From JBFFXF01 sp041569895 (lineage in GTDB: Bacteria > Planctomycetota > UBA8108 > JACQVS01): a DNA stretch of 32,177 bases. Below are positions 24,483-32,177 of this stretch, in pieces; position 1 is the first letter of the stretch; each line of letters begins with the position of its first letter. Location: the NCBI GenBank assembly GCA_041569895.1, contig JBFFXF010000055.1:1-32177 (forward strand), given 5' to 3'. A program made the translations under genes and the position numbers. The notes under the pieces were generated by a model. That model was not told the origin of the DNA. It worked only from the letters and a program-made list of their open reading frames with translations, and ran no database searches.

Positions 24483-24579
24483 ACGAACTACAGTTGGTTG
24501 TTTGGCTGCGTGTGCTCCGGTTCGACCTCACCACTTCAGGGGTCTCGGGCGACTTGTCGGTGGGCGGCGGGCACTCGCG

Positions 24580-24608
24580 GTGACAATCGGAACGGGTCTG
24601 TGTTTTAT
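24580..24608 (+). promoter_or_regulatory. Probable sigma70-type promoter of the LamG/dockerin-like gene
   Basis: GTGACA (24580-24585) and TTTTAT (24603-24608) are separated by exactly 17 nt. The boxes match the consensus at 5 of 6 and 4 of 6 positions. The pair lies 38 nt before the ATG at 24647, and GGAGG (24634-24638) follows as the ribosome binding site. This is the best-looking promoter in the window. Confidence 0.5.
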
Positions 24609-24646
24609 CCGGGGTCGAGCTCTCGCCCGGATGGGAGGGTCACACG

Positions 24647-27600
24647 ATGTCGTCACGCAACGATCGGATACTGGCGTGCTGTGTGGGCGTTTTTCTCGCC
24701 ATGTTGCTCGGGCTTCCTCGCGTCGCGGCGCAGGATCCCTTCATCAACGCGAGCGGCGGCGTCTCGGACATGCTCATCATCGGGCCGGTCGATCCGGGAC
24801 GCAACACGAGCCCCGACGGACGCTGCAGCGACGGCGGCCGGCTGGAGACCGTCGATTACCTCTCCGACGCCGACGGCACGGTCGACGAGACCAACATCCT
24901 CGTGGCCGAGGGCGACGATGTGACTCCGGACTTCGGAAACACGGTCGACGCCGTGGGAGTCAAGCTGTCGGTCAATCCGGACCGCAATCCAGACGCCTTC
25001 GACGGCGTCCTCACGGTCTGGAGGGCCGACGCGGATCTCGACGGCTACATCAACTACAATGACGCCGACAACCTCGGAGACCCCGTCGACGACTACATCA
25101 TCTACAGCCTCGCCTACCTCGACAACACCACCGACGAATGTCTCCCCGCGGTGCTCGAGGTCGCCAGCGACGACGCCGTCAAGGTGCGCTTCAACGGCGC
25201 GCTGGTGCACGTCAACAACATCTGCCGCGGCATCCCCGCCGCCGGCAACGGTGACCGGGTGCCGGTGGTCTTCTGGCCCGGGGTCAACGTCGTGCTCATC
25301 GCCGTCGTCGAGCGAGGCGGCGGCACCGGGGTGCGGCTGATCCTCAGGGACGAGAACGACTTCCCCCTCACCGATGGCTCCGTCCAGCTCACCCTCGACC
25401 CGCCGGCGAGTTACATTCCGGGATCCGGGACGTCGGTGGTGCGCGCGTTCTCGGGGCGCCGATACCAGCCCCTGGAGACGGTCACCGTCACACTGACCGC
25501 GAACAACGTCGACGGCGCCGTGGGCATCGTCGAGACGTTCCCGGCGGGGTGGAGCGTCACCGGGAATCCGGATAACGGCGTCGTCGCGGACAACACCATC
25601 ACGTTCGACATCGACGCCGACGCGGAGCTCTCGTACGAGCTCACCGTGCCGGACGGTTTCTGCGAGCTGGTCTCGCTGAGCGGCACGGTGTCGGGAGTCG
25701 GCGAGTGCGCCGGCGGGGTCACCGGCGATTCGGACCTCCGCTGTTCCCTCTCGGCGTACGAGAACGCCGTGCTCGAGGACAACCCGTTCGCCTACTGGCG
25801 ACTGGGAGAGGAGGACGGATTCGTCGCCGAGAACCTCGGCACCGGGCTCGACTTCCTCAACGGGACCTACACGGGCGGCGTCATGCTCGGGGAGGTCGGA
25901 CTGCTGTTCAACGATCCCGACGCCTCCGTCGGCTTCGAGTTCGACGGCGAGGTGCAGATCCCCGACGACGGACTGCTCAATACCGGCGGACCGTACCAGG
26001 GCAAGTCGATCGAGCTCTGGTTCCAGTCGGAGCCGCCCGAGTTCGGTCAGGTGCGGCGCATGCTGTTCGAGGAGGGCGGCACGACGCGCGGCCTCAACAT
26101 GTGGGTCGAGGACGTCAACGACGAGCCGCACATCTTCATGTCGGGCTGGAACCGGGCGCAGCAGTCCTGGGAGCCGCTCGTGGTCAGCGCGCCGATCGAG
26201 GAGGGGAGGCCGCACCACGCCGTGCTGGTGTTCGACGCGTCCGAGGATGACGACCTCCTCAATTTCGACGGCCGCATCACCGGCTACCTCGATGGCGCCG
26301 AGATCGGCACGGTGATCGGGGCGGCCCAGCTCTACGCCCACGGCGACGATGCCGCCATCGGCGGGGTCCACGTCAACACGCTCTACCCGGACCTGACGAA
26401 CCCCGGCGACGGCGACAACTTTGTCGGTTTCATCGACGAGGTGTCGCTGTACAACTACGCGCTCGACGACCCGAACGATGACAACGACCGGGAGGACAGC
26501 CGGGTCGTCGCTCACTTCCAGGCGGGCAGCGACCCCGCCTGCCCGGTCAATGTCCGGGCGGAGCGCGACGGCTCGAGCGTCAAGCTGACCTGGACTCCGG
26601 GCACGACCGCCCCGGCGAGCGTGCGCGTCGTCCGGAACAGCACCGAGATCGCCGCCGCGGCGCCGGCCGACCCGCCGGAGTTCGTCGACGCCGCCGCCGA
26701 GCCGGGGATCCTCGTCTACGAGCTGTCGTTCGCCGGGCTCGCGCAGTGCCGCCCGCTTCGCGCCCGGTTCGACGGCTGCATCACCGATTTCACGGCGAAC
26801 TCCAGGGCCGGCCGGGTCCTGCTCTCCTGGACGAACAACTTCCAGTACGAGCAGATCGAGGTCTGGCGCGACGACCAGATCATCGCCACCATCGGGGGAG
26901 GGGAGACGACCTATTCCGATCTCGATCCGCCGGTCGGCATGCGGACCTACTCCGTCGTGCCGTCGAACGGTGACTGCGATCGGACCGGCGCCGAAGTGCG
27001 AGTCCTCGAGCCCGGCTACGCGGCGCTCGTCGTCGAGGACGGCGCCGACGGCTACTGGCGCCTCGGCGAGCCGTTCGGCAGCGTCATCGCGGCCAACTTC
27101 GGAGCCGGCGGTCCAGCGATGGACGGGACGTACACGGGGGAAGTGAACCTCGAGAGCGACAGCCTCCTCGACAGGGTCCCTGACAACACGGCGATGTCGA
27201 TCGAGGGGCTCGGCAGCGTCGCCATTCCCAACAGCGATCGCATCAACCTCGGCGGTCCCTTCACCGAGAAGACCATCGAGCTCTGGTTCCAGGCCGACGT
27301 CATCGACATCGAGGCGCGGATCCTCTTCGAGGAGGGTGGCTCGACGCGAGGGATCAACGTCTACGTCCAGGAGAACTTCGACGGGGAGAAGCAGGTCGTC
27401 ATGGCCGGCTGGAACCTCGCGCAGGAGGCGTGGGGAGTCGTCTCGGTCGCCGCGCCGATCGAGGAGGGAGAGGTTTACCATGCCGTGATGGTGTTCGTCG
27501 CCTCCGAGGACGAGATCTTCGGGAACTTCGACGGCCGCATCACGGGATACCTGAACGGCGAGGAGATCGGCACCGAGTTCGGCGCCGACCGCCTGTACGC

Positions 27601-28282
27601 GCACTCGAACGCCAACGCCATCGGCACCGTGGCCGGCGGCCAGGCGTTGCTCGCCGACGGCACCAACGTCGCGTCGGGCGGATTCTTCATCGGCACCATC
27701 GACGAGGTGGCGCACTACAACCTGGCGCTCGACGACCCGAACCTCGACGGAAACACCGACGACAGCCGTGTCGAGGCTCACTTCCTCGCCGGCACGAGCG
27801 GGGTCGCGAGGGAAATCTGCAACAACGGAACGGACGACGACGGTGACGGTGACATCGATTGCGCCGACACCGACTGCGCCGGCAGCGCGCTCTGCACGGA
27901 GACCATCTGCAGCGACGGGATCGACAACGACAACGACGGCGCAACCGACTGCGCCGACTCGGACTGCGCCGGGATGCTGCCGGACTGCCCGGTCGGCGTC
28001 ACCTTCCTCCGCGGCGACGCGACCCAGGACGGCAACCTGAACATCACCGACGCGGTGAGGATCTTCGGCATCCTCTTCCTCGGCGAGCCGGACATCCCCT
28101 GCCAGGAGGCGAAGGACGTCAACGACGACGGCGCCATCAACATCACCGACGGCATCCGCGTGCTCGGCTTCCTCTTCCTGGGACAGCCGGCCCCCGAGGC
28201 GCCCGGCCACGAGAACTGCGGGCCGGACCCGGAGGGCTCGCCGGACCTCGGGTGCGAGGCGCACCCGGCGTGTGAGGGGTGA
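24647..28282 (+). CDS. Secreted multidomain surface protein: two LamG-like domains, Asp-rich repeats, dockerin-like C-terminus
   Basis: A 1211-residue protein with a signal peptide (1-28; CVGVFLAMLLGLPRVAAQ). Residues about 30-250 include DGYINYNDADNLGDP and a jelly-roll-like region (VKVRFNGALVHVNN). Residues about 255-365 resemble a DUF11/Ig-like strand set. LamG-like domain 1 is at about 370-628 and domain 2 at about 790-1050. They are clear duplicates, sharing AYWRLGE/GYWRLGE, SIELWFQ/TIELWFQ, LFEEGG(T/S)TRG, APIEEG, NFDGRITGYL and a DDSRVEAHF-type end. Two fibronectin-III-like segments separate them. Residues about 1057-1115 hold two Asp-rich repeats (CNNGTDDDGDGDIDCADTDC type). The end (about 1115-1211) is a dockerin-like pair, RGDATQDGNLNITDAV and VNDDGAINITDGI, each leading to FLFLG. 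Ca2+ binding and extracellular adhesion or glycan binding are inferred. GGAGG lies 8 nt before the ATG. Confidence 0.88.
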   Translation: MSSRNDRILACCVGVFLAMLLGLPRVAAQDPFINASGGVSDMLIIGPVDPGRNTSPDGRCSDGGRLETVDYLSDADGTVDETNILVAEGDDVTPDFGNTVDAVGVKLSVNPDRNPDAFDGVLTVWRADADLDGYINYNDADNLGDPVDDYIIYSLAYLDNTTDECLPAVLEVASDDAVKVRFNGALVHVNNICRGIPAAGNGDRVPVVFWPGVNVVLIAVVERGGGTGVRLILRDENDFPLTDGSVQLTLDPPASYIPGSGTSVVRAFSGRRYQPLETVTVTLTANNVDGAVGIVETFPAGWSVTGNPDNGVVADNTITFDIDADAELSYELTVPDGFCELVSLSGTVSGVGECAGGVTGDSDLRCSLSAYENAVLEDNPFAYWRLGEEDGFVAENLGTGLDFLNGTYTGGVMLGEVGLLFNDPDASVGFEFDGEVQIPDDGLLNTGGPYQGKSIELWFQSEPPEFGQVRRMLFEEGGTTRGLNMWVEDVNDEPHIFMSGWNRAQQSWEPLVVSAPIEEGRPHHAVLVFDASEDDDLLNFDGRITGYLDGAEIGTVIGAAQLYAHGDDAAIGGVHVNTLYPDLTNPGDGDNFVGFIDEVSLYNYALDDPNDDNDREDSRVVAHFQAGSDPACPVNVRAERDGSSVKLTWTPGTTAPASVRVVRNSTEIAAAAPADPPEFVDAAAEPGILVYELSFAGLAQCRPLRARFDGCITDFTANSRAGRVLLSWTNNFQYEQIEVWRDDQIIATIGGGETTYSDLDPPVGMRTYSVVPSNGDCDRTGAEVRVLEPGYAALVVEDGADGYWRLGEPFGSVIAANFGAGGPAMDGTYTGEVNLESDSLLDRVPDNTAMSIEGLGSVAIPNSDRINLGGPFTEKTIELWFQADVIDIEARILFEEGGSTRGINVYVQENFDGEKQVVMAGWNLAQEAWGVVSVAAPIEEGEVYHAVMVFVASEDEIFGNFDGRITGYLNGEEIGTEFGADRLYAHSNANAIGTVAGGQALLADGTNVASGGFFIGTIDEVAHYNLALDDPNLDGNTDDSRVEAHFLAGTSGVAREICNNGTDDDGDGDIDCADTDCAGSALCTETICSDGIDNDNDGATDCADSDCAGMLPDCPVGVTFLRGDATQDGNLNITDAVRIFGILFLGEPDIPCQEAKDVNDDGAINITDGIRVLGFLFLGQPAPEAPGHENCGPDPEGSPDLGCEAHPACEG

Positions 28283-28285
28283 CCG

Positions 28286-29731
28286 TCACCGGCCGACGTA
28301 TCGCGCCAGCAGCTCGGTGTTTCGCACGAAGGTGCGGGGATCGATGATCCGGCGCGTCGGGTCGTCCTTGCCCCAGTAGCGGAGGGTGCCGTCCTCGACC
28401 CAGGCGCCGCGCTCGTCGAGCGCGTCGATGACGCGGCGCACGTCGCGTGCGTCGGGGCGCGATGGTGAGCGCTTCGCGCCGGCGGGCTTCTTCGGGTCGT
28501 CCTTCGCCTTCAGGCGTTCGAAGCGCCGGGCGATCGCCTCGAGGTCGATGCGCGCCTTGAAGCTGTAGTGCGTCGGCACGTCGGCGTCCGAGTAGGTGAC
28601 CCGGTACTCGCGGTCGAAGTAGAGCGGCCGGTTCGTCTTCAGCTCGTAGAAGCGAGCCAGCCGCCCGTCGTCCAGCCGCGACCGCATGTAGTATCGCAGC
28701 GCGCGGGGGATCGGCTCCAGGTAACGGCGATCGCCGGTGGCCTCGACGAGGTCCATCAGCGCGTGCATCACCGCGGGCCCCTCGTTGCCGGAGATCGACG
28801 GCGGCTCGAACTTCCGCGCCCACGCCGGGTGCATGTCGTGGTCGTACTGCTGCGCCCACCCGGGCTGGGGCTCCGGCATCTGCGCCAGCATCAGGAAGTC
28901 GCCGCCGCGCCTCGCCGCATCGAGATAGCGCCGCTCGTCATAGACCTCCGCCGCGAGGAGCAGCGTGTCGATGCAGTCGCGCATGACGTTGTCGTTCAGG
29001 GTGTAGAAGTCCCAGTACGCCTTGACGCGGGGATACTCGCCCTGCTCTCGGTACGAGGCGCGCAGCGATGGATCGCGCCCGGTGTCCTGCGCCGGACCGC
29101 GATAGACCTGGGCCCACCCGCCGTTTCGATGCTGCGCCGCGACCAGACTGTCGAGCGCCCGACGCGCCGCGGCGCCGACCTCGCGATCCATGAAGTCGGT
29201 CGCCCGATCGTAGCTGACGAGGAAGCGGATGGCCGACTGCGTGCGGTCGTCGTCGAGGATGCTCACGTCGCGCGCCCTCCGCGCCGGCTTGCCGTCCGCG
29301 AGGTAGGCTCGCTTGCGCCGCTCGGCGGGATCGAAGTCGATGCGATCGCTCCACCCTCCCGAGTGGAGCTGGCCCCGGATCAGCGCGCGGGTGGTCTCCC
29401 GTGCGGCGTCGAGCGCGGTGCGCTCGCCGGGGAGCTCGAAGACGGTCAGGTAGCCCTGCCCGACGTACGGCGTACCGGGCGGCTGCACCCAGGCGGTGCG
29501 GTGATCGAGCTTGCCCTCGCCCTCGCGTCTGGCGAGGTCGTGGCTGTACCGCCAGACGTAGCCTCCCTCGACCGCGACCTGCTCGCTGAAGAAGCGGATG
29601 GCGCGCCGGAGCGCCTCGCGCGCCTCGTCGCGAGTCGGTTCCTCCACCGCGGCCGGCGTGGCGAACGTGACGAGTGTGGCGATGGCGAGCGCCGGGAACA
29701 AGCGTGGGCGGCGAAGACTCTCCGGAAACAT
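28286..29731 (-). CDS. Secreted pectate lyase (PL10-like)
   Basis: A 481-residue protein with a signal peptide (about 1-27; LFPALAIATLVTFATPAA). Pectate lyases cleave polygalacturonate by beta-elimination. The alpha/alpha-toroid pattern of the PL10 family is visible: YVWRYSHDLARREGEGK, TAWVQPPGTPYVGQGYL, RGQLHSGGWSDRIDFDP, ILDDDRTQSAIRFLV, QHRNGGWAQVYRG, the FYTLNDNVMRDCIDTLL segment (about 240-256), GWAQQYDHDMHPAWARKFEPP (about 290-310; the key part is WAQQYD and ARKFEPPS), FYELKTNRPLYF and DVPTHYSFKA. The family motif usually reads TLDNGAT; here it is TLNDNVM, so catalytic strength is uncertain. The gene ends only 3 nt from the stop of the convergent surface-protein gene. A TAGAAT box and GGGAGG lie just before the ATG. 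Confidence 0.8.
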   Translation of the reverse strand: MFPESLRRPRLFPALAIATLVTFATPAAVEEPTRDEAREALRRAIRFFSEQVAVEGGYVWRYSHDLARREGEGKLDHRTAWVQPPGTPYVGQGYLTVFELPGERTALDAARETTRALIRGQLHSGGWSDRIDFDPAERRKRAYLADGKPARRARDVSILDDDRTQSAIRFLVSYDRATDFMDREVGAAARRALDSLVAAQHRNGGWAQVYRGPAQDTGRDPSLRASYREQGEYPRVKAYWDFYTLNDNVMRDCIDTLLLAAEVYDERRYLDAARRGGDFLMLAQMPEPQPGWAQQYDHDMHPAWARKFEPPSISGNEGPAVMHALMDLVEATGDRRYLEPIPRALRYYMRSRLDDGRLARFYELKTNRPLYFDREYRVTYSDADVPTHYSFKARIDLEAIARRFERLKAKDDPKKPAGAKRSPSRPDARDVRRVIDALDERGAWVEDGTLRYWGKDDPTRRIIDPRTFVRNTELLARYVGR

Positions 29732-29740
29732 CGCCCTCCC

Positions 29741-29746
29741 ATTCTA
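29741..29746 (-). promoter_or_regulatory. -10-like TAGAAT box directly before the pectate lyase start codon
   Basis: On the minus strand TAGAAT ends 9 nt before the ATG, with GGGAGG in between. If used as a -10, the mRNA leader would be only a few nucleotides long. The arrangement repeats that of the DUF3472 gene (13643-13648). No clear -35 box was found. Confidence 0.3.
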
Positions 29747-29835
29747 CGCGGGAAGGCGACGCGCGCAACGACCCGGTCTCACGACCCCGCTTCGACGGTG
29801 CCCTCGTCCCGGAAGGAGACGTGGCTTCTTCTATA

Positions 29836-29977
29836 CCGATTCCGATCCGAATCCGATGGCCGATGACCGATGTCCGATGGCCGACTCCGACTCCGATTCC
29901 GATGTCCGATTCCGACTCTGTTCTCTGTTCTCTGTTCTCTGTCCTCTGTCCTCTGTCTCTGTCTCTGTCTCTGTCTC
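29836..29977. repeat. Compound degenerate tandem tract: CCGAYN(N) then CTCTGTY-type units
   Basis: From 29836 to about 29916 there are roughly thirteen units of 5-7 nt beginning CCGA (CCGATT, CCGATGG, CCGACT and similar). They pass directly into TTCTCTG (three copies), TCCTCTG (two) and TCTCTG (about four) up to 29977. It occupies half of the 281-nt spacer between the FAD oxidase stop and the pectate lyase start. The rest of that spacer shows no gene. ORFs read through it (Glu/Thr/Arg-rich on the minus strand) are low complexity and were not called. Confidence 0.85.
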
Positions 29978-30012
29978 GGATCTCCAGGACGGTCCCGGTC
30001 CCGGGCCCCGGA

Positions 30013-31548
30013 TCACAGGCTGTCCGCGAAGATGTTCCTGTGATGCCGGTACCACTCGCTCTGGAAGCGCTCCTCCGGGTCGTGGGCTCGTTTCAGTTTG
30101 AGGAATTGCAGGAACTGCGGGTAGCAGGTCTCCATCTGCTCTCGCGTCGCCCAGCGGTGGTAGGTGAGGTAGTAGCTGCCGCGATGCTCGATGGCGCGGT
30201 CGATCAGTCGCCGGAAGTCGGCGCGCGTCTTCTCGAGCGCCGCCGGGGTGTGCGCCGTGTGGAGGTTGAGCACGATGCACGCGTAGGGTTCCCGCGCCCA
30301 CGCGAGGAAGCTCTCGGTGTCCCGCTCGATGAAGCGGACCGTGCCGTAGATCACGTCGGCGCGGGCGGCGCGGAGGTCGCTCGCGACGTCCTCCAGGAAG
30401 GCGACGAGTGACTCGCGCGGCACGTAGAGCTCCGTGATCATCTCCGTGCCGTGTCCGGCGGGCCCCAGCTTGCGGTCGAGCCTGCGGTGGTAGTGGTCGA
30501 CGTACTCGTTCAGCTGTTGCGTGTCCGACCAGTACCTCTGGCCGTCGGTCGAGAGGTAGTGGAGCGCGTACTCCTGGTACGCGCGCCTCTTGTCGGTGTG
30601 CGCCAGGTGGAGAAGGCGCAACCAGTCGCGCGCGCGCAGGTGCTTCTCCGGTCCCGGCATCTCCGCGTCGTCGTCGAGGGGGCGATAGCAGCAGAAGACG
30701 CCATTGCGGAGGAAGTCGCGGGAATTCGTGTCGATGCTGAACTGGAAATCGCCGTAGAGGAAGCCGTCCGCGATGCGGCGCTCGACCGCCGGGACGAGGT
30801 CCTCCAGATCGATGACGCGCACGACGCGCTCGACCCTGCGCCGTCGAGTCAGGCGAAGCGTCACGGTGGCGATGACGCCGAAGAGCCCGTACCCGCCGAT
30901 GGCCAGCCGGAAGAGGTCGGCGTTCTCGCGCCGGCTGCAGCGACGGAGTCTGCCGTTGGCGTCGATCAGCGTGAACGACTCGACGTCGTCGATGAACGGC
31001 TTCAGGCGCAGGCCCCGTCCGTGCACGTTGGCCGAGAGCGCCCCGCCGATACAGAACCGGTCCGCGCCCGTCTGCTTCTGCCGAAACGCCCACTGTCGTC
31101 GATCGCCCTGCTGCGCGCGCATCAGGTCGTCGAGGAGCTGCGGCCAGCTGATGCCGGCCTCCACCTCGACGAGGCCGCGATCGCCATCGAGGGCGAGCGT
31201 GCTGTCGAGGCTGCTGGTGTCGAGGAAGACGGTGTCGGCCCCGAACTGCTGCCCGCCCATCGCGTGCCGTCCTCCGGCGATGCTGATCGCCCTGCCCTCG
31301 CCCCGCGCCTCGTCGACGACGGCCTGCAGCGCCTCGATCGACCGCGGACGCACGACGCGCTCGACCCGCGTGGCGTTGAGCCCGGAATGCAGGTCGTTGA
31401 GCGTCGCGCTCCCGCCGACCTCCATGCCGCGCCTCGCGATGACGTCGCTCCCCGCCGTCTCCGTACTCGCCGCATCGGCTCGCCGCCCCGGCGCCCGGAA
31501 GAACCTCCACGCTTCCCCGTGCTTCTCGACGCCAACCTTGACCGACAT
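30013..31548 (-). CDS. FAD-linked oxidase (FAD_binding_4, VAO/lactone oxidase-like)
   Basis: A 511-residue protein. The ATG at 31548 is chosen because GGAG lies about 8 nt upstream; ATGs at 31554 and 31632 are in frame. No signal peptide is visible. The PCMH-type FAD domain is at about 50-230: VVRPRSIEALQAVVDEAR, then AGGRHAMGGQQF, then VEVEAGISWPQLLDDL, GADRFCIGGALSANVHGRG and IGGYGLFGVIATVTLRL. His95 in GGRHAMGG occupies the place where aldonolactone oxidases attach FAD covalently, which is inference. The C-terminal half binds substrate in this family and ends in ERFQSEWYRHHRNIF, as in sugar-lactone oxidase-like proteins. Substrates in the family include sugar lactones and alcohols; which one applies here is unknown. 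It lies upstream of the pectate lyase on the same strand, but a 281-nt repeat-rich gap makes co-transcription doubtful. Confidence 0.85.
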   Translation of the reverse strand: MSVKVGVEKHGEAWRFFRAPGRRADAASTETAGSDVIARRGMEVGGSATLNDLHSGLNATRVERVVRPRSIEALQAVVDEARGEGRAISIAGGRHAMGGQQFGADTVFLDTSSLDSTLALDGDRGLVEVEAGISWPQLLDDLMRAQQGDRRQWAFRQKQTGADRFCIGGALSANVHGRGLRLKPFIDDVESFTLIDANGRLRRCSRRENADLFRLAIGGYGLFGVIATVTLRLTRRRRVERVVRVIDLEDLVPAVERRIADGFLYGDFQFSIDTNSRDFLRNGVFCCYRPLDDDAEMPGPEKHLRARDWLRLLHLAHTDKRRAYQEYALHYLSTDGQRYWSDTQQLNEYVDHYHRRLDRKLGPAGHGTEMITELYVPRESLVAFLEDVASDLRAARADVIYGTVRFIERDTESFLAWAREPYACIVLNLHTAHTPAALEKTRADFRRLIDRAIEHRGSYYLTYHRWATREQMETCYPQFLQFLKLKRAHDPEERFQSEWYRHHRNIFADSL

Positions 31549-31813
31549 CGTCATCTCTCCGCGACCGAGAGGTCCGGGCGTACCCGGAGACGCGGGTGTC
31601 ACGTCTCGACGTGTCACCCGTGTGCGCGTCACCGGCTCGCCACACGTGGAGACCTTTCGGGAGCACTTCGTGTGCCACCGGAGAGGTCGCGAGCGATCCC
31701 ATGACCGATTCGCCGCTTACGACGGAGCGCTTGCGGGCGCTCGCGTCGCCTCCTGACATCGCGTGCCCGGCGGCGTACATTCCGTGATCGGGGAACGCGG
31801 GTCGCGGCGTGCG

Positions 31814-32177
31814 CTACCGACGCGGTCGCGTCTCGCACTCGCGGGCGGAGACGCAGTCGAGACCGTCCTCATCCGTGGGGTCGCGACCGCAGTGCGGATA
31901 CGGCGCCGGTGGACGTGGCCCGCCCAGGAAGAGATGCGCGATGGAGTACGTGGCGTCGGAGAGATCGATCGCCGAGTCGTCGTTGGCGTCGGCGGCATCT
32001 GCGCACGGCGGTGGCGGACCGCCGAGGAAGAGGAAGCCGAGCGAGAAGACCGGATCGGCCACGTCGTGGTCACCGTCGTCGTTCGCGTCGCCCCGCGTGA
32101 ACACGGCCCCGCCGGTGAAGACCAGGGTGACGCCGCTGAAGTCCGTGTTGCACGCCCGCTCCGTCGCGCCGGCGACG
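31814..32177 (-). CDS. Partial secreted protein, dockerin-like C-terminal end
   Basis: The 3' end of a gene that continues beyond the right edge: the frame is open from 32177 to the TAG at 31814-31816, giving about 120 residues. After a short stretch (ACNTDFSGVTLVFTGGAVF) comes a dockerin-like pair. The first unit is RGDANDDGDHDVADPVFSLG followed by FLFLGGPPPPC; the second is ADANDDSAIDLSDATYSIAH followed by LFLGGPRPP. It ends in PHCGRDPTDEDGLDC and a basic tail. The same module ends the surface protein at 24647-28282. These EF-hand-like loops are expected to bind Ca2+; whether they contact a cohesin-type partner is unknown. The shorter ORF from 32104 uses an internal GTG and is not the real start. 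Confidence 0.8.
   Translation of the reverse strand, partial: VAGATERACNTDFSGVTLVFTGGAVFTRGDANDDGDHDVADPVFSLGFLFLGGPPPPCADAADANDDSAIDLSDATYSIAHLFLGGPRPPAPYPHCGRDPTDEDGLDCVSARECETRPRR

Noticed and set aside
24653..28264. 1203-residue minus-strand ORF opposite the LamG/dockerin-like gene
   Set aside because: Same antisense shadow character; the plus strand has a promoter, ribosome binding site, signal peptide and known domains.
29836..29977. CRISPR array
   Set aside because: Units are 5-7 nt and contiguous without spacers.
29831..31780. 649-residue minus-strand ORF in another frame of the FAD oxidase
   Set aside because: Arg/Pro/Gly-rich frame shadow; its tail only translates the low-complexity tract at 29836-29977.

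Overview
The window is very GC-rich and most likely comes from a member of the Planctomycetota. Several gene families point there together: secreted proteins ending in a dockerin-like module with the pattern GDxNxDG...FLFLGGPxPP, very large exported PQQ-type beta-propeller proteins, DUF1080 and DUF3472 proteins, and a PL10-type pectate lyase. This assignment is inference from gene families; no rRNA or tRNA gene is visible. I support 19 genes. The last one runs off the right edge, and the first 15 bases lie upstream of gene 1.

Layout, left to right. (1) 16-3004: a Tat-exported protein with a C-terminal DUF1080 domain, then a xylose-isomerase-like sugar isomerase/epimerase, a pair that suggests glycoside or keto-sugar catabolism. 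(2) 3005-3724: a repeat-rich spacer with a 16-bp perfect hairpin between 17-bp direct repeats, then a small YceK/YidQ-like lipoprotein on the minus strand. (3) 3725-9028: a 1767-residue exported double beta-propeller protein with a methyltransferase-like fold between the propellers and LamG-like and malectin-like modules at the end. (4) 9088-11532: a DUF4132/DUF7737 protein. (5) 11721-13169, minus strand: an HNH nuclease with a RuvA-C-like tail and an in-frame palindromic tandem repeat. (6) 13170-13654: a gene-free stretch containing a 147-nt element predicted to fold into four hairpins inside a closing stem. (7) 13655-14572: a secreted DUF3472 protein. (8) 14661-17660, minus strand: endonuclease V followed by two exported or membrane-anchored proteins with carboxypeptidase-regulatory-like domains. 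(9) 17854-20364: a secreted alpha/beta hydrolase. (10) 20382-21864, minus strand: a DUF1294 membrane protein and a membrane-anchored WD40-like propeller. (11) 22079-24482: a TPR lipoprotein converging on an SGNH-hydrolase/TPR fusion. (12) 24647-32177: a LamG/dockerin-like surface protein, a pectate lyase, an FAD-linked oxidase and the 3' end of a second dockerin-like protein.

Most products are predicted to be exported or anchored in the envelope. The window reads as an ordinary chromosomal region for polysaccharide use and cell-surface functions, not as an intact mobile island. The structure that genes do not explain lies mostly between genes. There are four degenerate short-period tandem tracts (about 3131-3195, 11539-11568, 17675-17751, 29836-29977), the four-hairpin element at 13487-13633, and -10-like TAGAAT boxes only 6-9 nt before two start codons. 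Long antisense ORFs are common because of the GC content and were treated as shadows.
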